Shown piece after piece: positions 1-5,266 of a DNA stretch of 5,928 nucleotides. How positions within the stretch are numbered: position 1 is the stretch's first letter; each line of letters begins with the position of its first letter. The position numbers were made by a program, and so were the translations under genes. The DNA is taken from contig JAIDXA010000028.1 in the NCBI GenBank assembly GCA_029058705.1, positions 1 through 5,928 on the forward strand, given 5' to 3'. The notes below the pieces were generated by a model. That model was not told the origin of the DNA. It worked only from the letters and a program-made list of their open reading frames with translations, and searched no databases. Source of the stretch: Paramuribaculum sp. (GTDB lineage: Bacteria > Bacteroidota > Bacteroidia > Bacteroidales > Muribaculaceae).

Positions 1-729
1 GTCATAGACAAGTCGACAAGTCAGGTGATTGTGGCAAATCCTTCCGCCGGCAAACTCGAGAGGCTTAAGAAAGCTTATCCAGCGGTAGCGGTGACGCCCT
101 CGAACGTAATGGCGGCTGAAGGTGCTGATGTCGTCGTGCTCGCAGTCAAACCTTGGGTGCTTCATGAAGTCATTGACGAACTGCGGGGATGCCTTGTCAG
201 GTCACGTGCCGTCGTTTCTGTTGTGGCAGGTGTGGAGCCTGCGGAATTGTTTGAGATGATTGGCCAGGACTCGCCCGCATGTTTCTATATGATTCCCAAC
301 ACAGCCGTGTCAGTCGGCGAAGGAATGAGCTTCATATGTTCGACAGGAGCCGACGAGAAGCTCCGCCATGAGGTGACGGCTCTTTTTGCTTCCGGAGGTG
401 AAATCATGGAAGTCGGGCCGCGTCAGATGACAGCGGGAATGGCTCTCGCTTCCTGTGGCATAGCCTATGCAATGCGTTACATTCGGGCGGCTGTGCAGGG
501 AGGAGTCGAACTCGGTCTCTCTCCGGCGGTTGCTACCGGGGCGGTAGCGCGTACGCTTCGCGGAGCGGCGGCATTGCTCGAATCACACGGGTCTCACCCT
601 GAAGAGGAGATCGACCGGGTTACAACGCCAGGTGGACTCACGATAAAAGGTCTTAACGCTATGGAGTCAGCCGGGTTCTCGGCTGCGGTCATAGCCGGTT
701 TGAAAGCCTCAGTTCCTACAGAAAAATAA
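1..729 (+). CDS. proC: Pyrroline-5-carboxylate reductase, 5' end cut off by the window
   Basis: This enzyme makes the last step of proline synthesis in the cytoplasm, the NAD(P)H-dependent reduction of 1-pyrroline-5-carboxylate to L-proline. The frame is open from base 1 and gives 242 residues. Family members are about 265-270 residues, so roughly 25 N-terminal residues, including the glycine-rich dinucleotide loop, lie upstream of the window. An ATG-less start at the GTG of position 25 would remove a needed beta strand and is not credible. Visible family signatures are the Rossmann strand VVVLAVKP, the MIPNTAVSVGEGMS block (consensus MPNT..VG.G) and the C-terminal dimerisation motif TTPGGLTIKGLNAME. 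It ends in TAA, 9 bases before proB, so the two are almost certainly co-transcribed. In many Bacteroidales proC lies beside arginine genes; the upstream side cannot be seen here. Confidence 0.96.
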   Translation, partial: VIDKSTSQVIVANPSAGKLERLKKAYPAVAVTPSNVMAAEGADVVVLAVKPWVLHEVIDELRGCLVRSRAVVSVVAGVEPAELFEMIGQDSPACFYMIPNTAVSVGEGMSFICSTGADEKLRHEVTALFASGGEIMEVGPRQMTAGMALASCGIAYAMRYIRAAVQGGVELGLSPAVATGAVARTLRGAAALLESHGSHPEEEIDRVTTPGGLTIKGLNAMESAGFSAAVIAGLKASVPTEK

Positions 730-738
730 ACAGTAGCG

Positions 739-1848
739 ATGCAGATTCCTACATCTCCATGTTGGAAAAGAGTAGCGGTCAAGATTGGCAGCAATGTCCT
801 GACCCGAAAAGACGGCACTCTCGATGTGACCCGCATGTCATCACTTGTCGATCAGGTTGCGGCGTTGCGGAAATCGGGTGTCGAGGTCATCATGATTTCT
901 TCAGGCGCAGTCGCAAGCGGGCGCAGCGAGCTTCAGGGCAGCGTTGATATCCGTCTTGATTCAGTCGGCCAGCGGCAACTCTATTCGGCGGTCGGCCAGG
1001 CAAAGCTCATAAACCGTTATTATGAACTTTTCCGCGAACACCATCTTGCAGTGGGACAGGTACTGACGATGAAGGAGAATTTCTCTACCCGTCGACATTA
1101 TCTTAATCAGAGGCAATGCATGGAGATCATGCTTGATGCCGGTGTCATACCGATTGTAAATGAAAATGACACGGTCAGCGTGACCGAACTGATGTTTACC
1201 GACAATGACGAGTTGTCGGGACTGATCGCTACGATGCTTCATGTTGACGCGCTGGTGATTCTGAGCAATATAAGCGGACTGTTTACCGGAAATCCGGCGG
1301 ATCCCGATTCGAAACTGATTGAGACCGTCATGCCTGGCGATGATCTTTCGGGATGTGTTATTGCCGGCCGTTCCGGTTTTGGCCGCGGAGGAATGACGAC
1401 AAAATGCAATATCGCCCGACGTGTAGCCCGCGAGGGAATCGAGGTTGTGATTGCCTGCGGAACGGAATCGGAGATTCTTACCAGACTTTGTTTTTCGCCG
1501 GAATCGGTCGGTTGCACCCGTTTTGTTCCATCCGACAATGCAGTTCCGGCACTTAAACGCTGGATGGCTCACAGTTCTGATTTCGCCAAAGGTGTAATCA
1601 CAATAAACTCGCAGGCTGCAGAGCGGCTGACAGGACCGGATCCCGTCAGTCTGTTGCCTGTCGGGGTCATAGATGTCAAGGGCAATTTTGAAAAAGACGA
1701 TCTTGTGGATGTCGCCACACCCGATGGACACGTGATAGCTCTCGGGCGTGCGGCGTGCGACAGCCGGCAGGCTATTGATGACATGGGTTGTCATGATCGT
1801 CGGCCTATAATTCACTATGACTATCTGTATATTTATGAGCAATCTTGA
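739..1848 (+). CDS. proB: Glutamate 5-kinase with C-terminal PUA domain
   Basis: ProB phosphorylates the gamma-carboxyl of L-glutamate with ATP, the first committed step to proline, in the cytoplasm. The protein is 369 residues, close to the 367 of the E. coli enzyme. The amino-acid-kinase domain (about 10-265) shows VAVKIGSN with K15, SSGAVASG at 54-61, VNENDT at 140-145, DNDELSG at 155-161 and the nucleotide-binding GRGGMTTK at 215-222. A PUA domain follows at about 284-364, with SLLPVGVIDVKGNF as its best-conserved block. The ATG at 739 leaves 9 bases after proC, and there is no Shine-Dalgarno, as is usual in Bacteroidota. In well-studied ProB enzymes proline inhibits the kinase domain; nothing here shows whether that holds. 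The 3' end overlaps proA by 14 bases. No frameshift or lost catalytic residue was noticed. Confidence 0.97.
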   Translation: MQIPTSPCWKRVAVKIGSNVLTRKDGTLDVTRMSSLVDQVAALRKSGVEVIMISSGAVASGRSELQGSVDIRLDSVGQRQLYSAVGQAKLINRYYELFREHHLAVGQVLTMKENFSTRRHYLNQRQCMEIMLDAGVIPIVNENDTVSVTELMFTDNDELSGLIATMLHVDALVILSNISGLFTGNPADPDSKLIETVMPGDDLSGCVIAGRSGFGRGGMTTKCNIARRVAREGIEVVIACGTESEILTRLCFSPESVGCTRFVPSDNAVPALKRWMAHSSDFAKGVITINSQAAERLTGPDPVSLLPVGVIDVKGNFEKDDLVDVATPDGHVIALGRAACDSRQAIDDMGCHDRRPIIHYDYLYIYEQS

Positions 1849-3088
1849 AACAATACTGGCCGCGGTCAGAAAAGCGTCACGTGCGCTCCTTGGAATACCG
1901 CAGGAAAAAATCGATGAGGTTCTGTCGGCTATTGCGGATGAAACCGAATCGAAGTCTTCGCTTATTCTGACGGCAAATGCTGCGGATCTTTCGCGTCATA
2001 ACCCCGACGATCCGATGTATGACCGTCTGAAGCTGACTCATGAACGACTGGCTTCAATTGCCGCCGACATGCGCCACGTGGCCGGATTGCCTTCGCCTGT
2101 CGGGCGGGTGATCGAAGAGCGGTTGCTTCCAAATGGTCTTGAACTCAGAAAGGTCAGCGTTCCGTTTGGCGTGGTAGGGGTCATTTATGAGGCGCGTCCA
2201 AATGTAACGTTTGATGTAGCTGCGCTTTGTCTGAAGTCAGGAAATGCGTGTGTGCTTAAAGGAGGGTCTGATGCGGCCGAAACAAACCGTGCTGTAACCG
2301 GTATCATTCATGCGGTTTTACAGAAATTTGGTATTGACCCGATGACAGTTGCCGGTCTTGAAGGGGGGCATGATGTGACAGAACGGCTCCTTGAGGCCAG
2401 AGGGCTTGTCGATCTGGTGATTCCGCGGGGCGGACGGCGGCTGATAGATACCGTAAGAGAAAAGGCGCGTGTGCCGGTTATCGAGACCGGTGCCGGTGTC
2501 TGTCACATATATTATGACACGAAAGCCGATCTGAGCCTTGGCGCTTCTGTTGTCCATAATTCAAAGACTCGCCGGGTTAGTGTCTGCAATGCTTTGGATT
2601 GTCTTGTGGTCAACAGCGGCAGACTGGCTGATTTGCCCGCATTGTGTCGTCCTCTTGGCGAGGCCGGAGTGCGCATAGAGGCAGATGAAAGAGCCTTTCG
2701 CATGCTCGCCGGCACATATCCATCCGGCCTTCTTTCCAGAGCGACCGAGGAGTCGTTCGGCACCGAATTCCTTTCAATGGCCATGGCAGTCAAGATTGTC
2801 GACTCGATCGATGAGGCTATAGACCATATAAACCGTTTCGGGTCGGGACACAGCGAATCTATCATAACGGCCGATTCCCAGGCGTCAGCGCGTTTCGGCA
2901 GAGAGGTCGATGCCGCATGTGTCTATACCAATGCGCCGACCTCATGGACCGACGGCGCTCAGTTCGGACTCGGTGCGGAAATCGGAATATCCACACAGAA
3001 ACTCCACGCCCGTGGCCCTATGGCACTCAATGAGCTTAACACATATAAGTGGCTTATCCGCGGCAATGGTCAGTTACGCCCGAGATAA
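1835..3088 (+). CDS. proA: Gamma-glutamyl phosphate reductase (glutamate-5-semialdehyde dehydrogenase)
   Basis: ProA reduces gamma-glutamyl phosphate to glutamate-5-semialdehyde with NADPH; the product cyclises to the ProC substrate. It belongs to the aldehyde dehydrogenase superfamily and is cytoplasmic. Signatures are GVVGVIYEARPNVTFD, the KSGNACVLKGGSDA stretch, VIPRGGRRLI, the active-site motif NSKTRRVSVCNALD with nucleophile C251, and the C-terminal GAEIGISTQKLHARGP signature followed by TYKWLIRGNGQ. The start at 1835 (MSNLETI) is preferred over the in-frame ATG at 1817. It gives 417 residues, the E. coli length, and drops an unalignable MTICIF extension. This start lies inside the last codons of proB, a 14-base overlap in another frame that suggests translational coupling. 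ProB and ProA act as a pair because the phosphate intermediate is labile. Confidence 0.97.
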   Translation: MSNLETILAAVRKASRALLGIPQEKIDEVLSAIADETESKSSLILTANAADLSRHNPDDPMYDRLKLTHERLASIAADMRHVAGLPSPVGRVIEERLLPNGLELRKVSVPFGVVGVIYEARPNVTFDVAALCLKSGNACVLKGGSDAAETNRAVTGIIHAVLQKFGIDPMTVAGLEGGHDVTERLLEARGLVDLVIPRGGRRLIDTVREKARVPVIETGAGVCHIYYDTKADLSLGASVVHNSKTRRVSVCNALDCLVVNSGRLADLPALCRPLGEAGVRIEADERAFRMLAGTYPSGLLSRATEESFGTEFLSMAMAVKIVDSIDEAIDHINRFGSGHSESIITADSQASARFGREVDAACVYTNAPTSWTDGAQFGLGAEIGISTQKLHARGPMALNELNTYKWLIRGNGQLRPR

Positions 3089-3101
3089 AGTCTTGATTGG
3101 T

Positions 3102-3119
3102 CAAAAAGGCTTTTTTTTA
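3102..3119 (+). terminator. Weak terminator-like tract after proA
   Basis: Starting 14 bases after the proA stop, an A5 run, a GGC and a T8 run follow one another (AAAAAGG then CTTTTTTTT). The T-run suits release of the proline operon transcript. The only hairpin possible is short, A/U-rich and nearly loopless, so intrinsic termination is uncertain and the tract may simply be AT-rich spacer. Confidence 0.25.
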
Positions 3120-3161
3120 GCTTGCAATTGGAGAAAAATAGAATAAAAAGTCGGATTTTCT

Positions 3162-3192
3162 GTGAAAATAGTTACCTTTGCGCAGTTTTCAC
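3162..3192. repeat. Inverted repeat GTGAAAA-N17-TTTTCAC framing the -7 box
   Basis: GTGAAAA at 3162-3168 and its perfect reverse complement TTTTCAC at 3186-3192 are separated by 17 bases. The arms bracket the TACCTTTG box and the right arm falls at the predicted transcription start, where a repressor operator could act. A third copy of the half-site lies at 3245-3251; the left and third copies share the 9-mer TGTGAAAAT. The operator role is inferred, and A-rich 7-mers do recur by chance. Confidence 0.35.
3173..3180 (+). promoter_or_regulatory. Bacteroidetes-type -7 box for the PCMD gene
   Basis: TACCTTTG matches the primary-sigma -7 consensus TAnnTTTG of Bacteroidota exactly. No TTTG at the expected -33 position (ending near 3152) is visible, so the promoter may be weak or activator-dependent. 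Transcription would begin near 3186-3190, giving a leader of about 175-180 bases before the ATG at 3366. Confidence 0.6.
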
Positions 3193-3276
3193 GATCAATA
3201 TAGAGACTCTGTTGTATCTATTTCCTGCCGTCGGTGGCATACGTGTGAAAATCTGAACAAATTATAGGTTCAATAA

Positions 3277-3340
3277 GTTAATCCGTATATATCACGGCAA
3301 TCCGAAGCATGTTGAATGATTGGAGTCTTGCCGGATTAAC
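3277..3340 (+). promoter_or_regulatory. Potentially structured 5' leader of the PCMD gene
   Basis: A perfect 9-base inverted repeat, GTTAATCCG at 3277-3285 and CGGATTAAC at 3332-3340, could close a 46-base loop. Nested in it, CGGCAA at 3295-3300 can pair with TTGCCG at 3328-3333, which shares two bases with the outer arm, so the pairings partly exclude each other. A second AATCCG (3299-3304) and a second CGGAT (3341-3345) give further alternatives. No known riboswitch class was recognised, and one such repeat in a gap this size can arise by chance. Confidence 0.25.
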
Positions 3341-3365
3341 CGGATCAAAACAATCTTGTTAAAGT

Positions 3366-4319
3366 ATGAGTAAATTCCGTTTGTCACTTTTTGCCGCCAT
3401 GTTTGCAGGATTTGCGAACGTTTATGGAGCGGTAGAGCCTATCCAATATGGCGATTTCAATTCCTGGGTAACACGCCAGATAAAAGAATCCGGTCTGATT
3501 GGAGGCGAGCAAAAAACTCTCTATGAAATCGGTCCGGGCAGAACGATAACCGGAAATAAAGCTTATTCGAATCTTGGAGGGTCGCCATGGGCCACCAGTA
3601 ATGTCTATGCCAAGGTGAAGGGTATTGAAAAAGGCTCGAATGCCGTATTCCCGGTCAATCGTGGATCGTCGGCAAACAAGTGTGCCAAGCTCTCGTCGCG
3701 GCTCGAAACGGTGACGGTTCTCGGCATGATAGATATGAAAGTGATGGTTGCCGGTTCAATATTTCTCGGACGCATGCTGGAGCCGATAACTTCGACTTCA
3801 AACCCATACACGAAGATGGAAATGGGTGTGCCTTATACGAAGAAACCGAAAAATCTGGTGTTTGACTACAAGATAGATATGCCGAATGTCAATGTGCGCA
3901 CGAAAGCAACCGGATTTGGATCTCCCAAAAAACTTCAGGGTCGCGATGCAGCTGTAGCGTTTGTTTTTCTGCAGAATCGTTGGGAAGACGCTTCAGGTAA
4001 TATTCATGCTAAGCGCGTGGCGACCGGAGGAGAGAAATATTCGAAAGCGACGAATTGGGTCAACGGTCACCGGCTTCCTCTTGTCTATGGTGACTGCTCT
4101 AAGAAACCCGGTTGGGGCTGGCTTGGTCTACATGGGAAAAATAACCCCTATTATGCACGTAACTCCAAAGGAAAGATGGTGCCGGTTATTGAAGAAGGTT
4201 GGGATGCAAATGCCAAACCTACGCATATAATTGTTGAAATGAGTGCGGGAAGCGGCGAACCGTATGTCGGAACCGAAGGGCTGACCTTTTATGTCGATAA
4301 TGTCGGCCTTGAGATTTGA
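3366..4319 (+). CDS. Secreted PCMD-domain protein of unknown function
   Basis: The protein has 317 residues. It starts with a Sec signal peptide: K3 and R5, then a hydrophobic stretch LSLFAAMFAGF and likely cleavage at about residue 21-22 (NVYG/AVEP). There is no lipobox cysteine, so it should be periplasmic or released, not lipid-anchored. The remainder resembles the PCMD domain (Pfam name: putative carbohydrate metabolism domain), a beta-sandwich-like family typical of Bacteroidota. Diagnostic blocks are CAKLSSRLETVTV, the AGSIFLGRM block, a GVPYTKKPKNLVFDYKI stretch that matches the usual GxPFxxRPxxLxxxYKY, and the C-terminal GLTFYVDNVGLEI (usually GSTLYVDNV). No catalytic function is established, and glycan binding is only a guess. 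It appears monocistronic, with its own promoter and a long leader, and converges on the minus-strand gene. No SusC/SusD or glycosidase genes lie beside it. Identification is from remembered family motifs, without a profile search. Confidence 0.8.
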   Translation: MSKFRLSLFAAMFAGFANVYGAVEPIQYGDFNSWVTRQIKESGLIGGEQKTLYEIGPGRTITGNKAYSNLGGSPWATSNVYAKVKGIEKGSNAVFPVNRGSSANKCAKLSSRLETVTVLGMIDMKVMVAGSIFLGRMLEPITSTSNPYTKMEMGVPYTKKPKNLVFDYKIDMPNVNVRTKATGFGSPKKLQGRDAAVAFVFLQNRWEDASGNIHAKRVATGGEKYSKATNWVNGHRLPLVYGDCSKKPGWGWLGLHGKNNPYYARNSKGKMVPVIEEGWDANAKPTHIIVEMSAGSGEPYVGTEGLTFYVDNVGLEI

Positions 4320-4333
4320 CAGGTAATTGTCAG

Positions 4334-4387
4334 AAAAACGATAATCCGGACATGTTGTGGCAATTATGGTCATAATGAGTCCGGATT
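4334..4387 (-). terminator. Stem-loop terminator between convergent genes
   Basis: AATCCGGAC (4343-4351) and GTCCGGATT (4379-4387) form a perfect 9-bp stem around a 27-base loop. The loop holds a smaller hairpin, ATTATG/CATAAT (4363-4368 and 4371-4376). Read on the minus strand, the stem is followed by ATCG and a T5 run (4338-4334), 35 bases past the stop of the minus-strand gene. On the + strand it lacks a T-run, but it sits 23 bases after the PCMD stop and may also end that transcript. The large loop is atypical. Confidence 0.5.
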
Positions 4388-4422
4388 CGTGTATTCCATG
4401 AATGTCATTTCGGAAGGATGTG

Positions 4423-4851
4423 TCAGCCGGCAGTCAGCTTGAAGATGACAGGTCTGGTTCCGTCAGGGCAGCTGATCAGCGCGTAGTTGCTTTTCAGGGC
4501 CGGAGCGCATTCGGTTGTTTCGCGATCCGACAGAGCCGCCATGACATAAGGCTCGAGCACTTTCCAGGCTTGAGGGCAGATTCTTCCTGATTCTTTCAGG
4601 GATTGCAGATTCCGGGGTGTGATGCGGAGTTTTTCTCCGACAGAAAAATGTTGGCATGGCCCTGCTTCCGGATCGTCGAGATACCGCCCTTGAAGATCCT
4701 GAAAACAGTGGCATCTGACAACTTCTATCAGGCATTCGCCCGACAGCGTGTTTCTGCGTGCGGCAGCTCCCAGCGCTTTGCCTGGTGATAAGATGGCGGC
4801 GATAAGCCCTAAAAAAGAAAATTTACAGAATTGGCGGCGGTTGACATTCAT
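4423..4851 (-). CDS. Tat-exported cysteine-rich small protein, TIGR04076-like
   Basis: The product has 142 residues and begins MNVNRRQFCKFSFLGL, a twin-arginine signal (R5-R6-Q-F-C-K) followed by a hydrophobic stretch and an ALGA cleavage region near 26-29. It should therefore be exported folded, possibly with a cofactor. The mature part of about 113 residues holds seven cysteines: C40, C47, C49, C66, C92, C115 and C128. The second half carries ICPQAWKVLEPYVMAAL and, near the end, CPDGTRPVIFKL. This is the pattern I recall for the small TIGR04076 family (ICPxAxxxLxPYxxAL, then CPDxxxPVxF), whose function is unknown to me. The start is the first methionine of the frame and places the RR motif correctly. 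The gene has its own promoter and leader, is divergent from dnaK and convergent with the PCMD gene. Metal or Fe-S binding is an inference from cysteine content plus the Tat route. Confidence 0.8.
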   Translation of the reverse strand: MNVNRRQFCKFSFLGLIAAILSPGKALGAAARRNTLSGECLIEVVRCHCFQDLQGRYLDDPEAGPCQHFSVGEKLRITPRNLQSLKESGRICPQAWKVLEPYVMAALSDRETTECAPALKSNYALISCPDGTRPVIFKLTAG

Positions 4852-4867
4852 AATCGAGTGGAGTGGG

Positions 4868-4908
4868 AAAAAGACCGGAAAAGACTGCTGTCACGGCAGT
4901 CACGACAG
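4868..4908 (-). promoter_or_regulatory. Attenuator-like hairpin in the leader of the Tat-signal gene
   Basis: In the minus-strand transcript GACTGC (4901-4896), a 7-base loop and GCAGTC (4888-4883) form a 6-bp stem. It is followed at once by four Ts (4882-4879) and soon by five more (4872-4868), about 17 bases before the ATG. A competing stem, CTGTC (4908-4904) with GACAG (4892-4888), would disrupt it. This resembles a leader terminator with an alternative fold; no leader peptide or ligand motif was recognised, so the role is inferred. Confidence 0.35.
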
Positions 4909-4931
4909 GGTGAACCTCTGGTTCGGGCTAA

Positions 4932-4963
4932 CAAAATTAGTGAAACTATGCCGCAAAATCAAA
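4932..4963 (-). promoter_or_regulatory. Bacteroidetes-type promoter for the Tat-signal gene
   Basis: On the minus strand TTTG (4963-4960), a 20-base spacer and TAATTTTG (4939-4932) match the TTTG-N19-21-TAnnTTTG arrangement of the Bacteroidota primary sigma factor. Transcription would start near 4925, giving a leader of about 75 bases. The first bases of that leader form GAACC-AGA-GGTTC (4924-4912), a small 5' hairpin. Confidence 0.65.
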
Positions 4964-5058
4964 TAGACTCAGCAAAAAATGTCCGGCAGGCATGGTGACG
5001 GACGGCTTGTGGAAATCCTGCGGCATAATCATAGTCAGGAATGCGAAAAGAGGAAAAG

Positions 5059-5080
5059 TTGTCACGTCCGGAAGTGACAA
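5059..5080. repeat. Palindrome TTGTCAC-N8-GTGACAA, candidate operator or enhancer
   Basis: TTGTCAC (5059-5065) and GTGACAA (5074-5080) are perfect inverted 7-mers around 8 bases, the size expected for a dimeric helix-turn-helix regulator site. Two more TGTCA copies follow at 5083-5087 and 5093-5097, and TGACA occurs at 5183-5187. The palindrome centre lies about 115 bases upstream of the start expected from the sigma-54-like element. Regulatory function is inferred from symmetry and clustering alone. Confidence 0.4.
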
Positions 5081-5158
5081 AATGTCAAACCGTGTCATTT
5101 CTGTGCTGCGTCGGAAAATTGCCTGAGTTATAGCACGTTGTGGTGTGGGAAACTTTTT

Positions 5159-5173
5159 TGGCATAGAATTTGT
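5159..5173 (+). promoter_or_regulatory. Sigma-54-like -24/-12 element upstream of dnaK
   Basis: TGGCAT (5159-5164), five bases and TTGT (5170-5173) resemble the sigma-54 consensus TGGCAC-N5-TTGC. The GG and the downstream G have correct spacing, and there are two mismatches, both C to T. Transcription would begin near 5184, about 80 bases before dnaK. Alternatives are imperfect primary-sigma boxes in the same stretch, TAGAATTTG (5164-5172) and TATATTTTG (5176-5184), each one base too long for TAnnTTTG. Which is real cannot be decided by eye. Confidence 0.3.
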
Positions 5174-5266
5174 TTTATATTTTGACAGATGGGGCTCTCC
5201 TATGGGATTGTCCCGGCAGACATGAAAATCAAAATTCAAAAGATAAACTAAAAACTTTCTAACATT

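Larger units (their letters stand above)
4852..5266. other. Divergent intergenic region between the Tat-signal gene and dnaK
   Basis: These 415 bases contain no convincing gene. The minus-strand gene's leader and promoter occupy 4852-4963. A 9-bp inverted repeat, TATGCCGCA (4947-4955) and TGCGGCATA (5019-5027), links that promoter's spacer with the middle of the gap. The TGTCA-rich palindrome lies at 5059-5097 and the dnaK-proximal promoter candidates at 5157-5184. The final 80 bases become AT-rich towards the dnaK ATG. No tRNA, small-RNA signature or CIRCE element (TTAGCACTC-N9-GAGTGCTAA) was seen. Confidence 0.6.

Noticed and set aside
25..27. GTG at position 25 as the proC start.
   Set aside because: The frame is open to base 1 and a start here would remove the glycine-rich nucleotide-binding segment; the gene is simply cut by the window edge.
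1817..1834. An upstream in-frame ATG as the proA start.
   Set aside because: It adds MTICIF, which does not fit the family N-terminus; the 1835 start gives the usual 417-residue length.
961..1842. A 293-codon open frame on the minus strand, opposite proB.
   Set aside because: It lies wholly antisense to a strongly conserved gene, its translation has no recognisable motif, and it is explained by the codon usage of proB.
2512..2865. A 117-codon minus-strand frame opposite proA.
   Set aside because: It is antisense to conserved coding sequence and resembles nothing recognisable.
4317..4332. Small hairpin TGACA-GGTAAT-TGTCA overlapping the PCMD stop codon.
   Set aside because: The 5-bp A/T-containing stem has no following T-run, so it cannot be called a terminator.
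4603..4966. Short + strand frames (4603-4788 and 4748-4966) opposite or beside the Tat-signal gene.
   Set aside because: The minus-strand frame has a coherent export signal, family motifs, promoter and terminator; the + frames have none of these.
4946..5239. A 97-codon minus-strand frame filling the gap upstream of dnaK.
   Set aside because: The translation shows no family motif or plausible domain, the frame overlaps the promoter of the minus-strand gene and the palindrome cluster, and it has no promoter of its own.
5189..5251. A 20-residue open frame (ATG at 5189, TAA at 5249-5251) just ahead of dnaK, a possible leader peptide.
   Set aside because: It has no translation signal, codon repeat or amino-acid bias, and its length is easily reached by chance.
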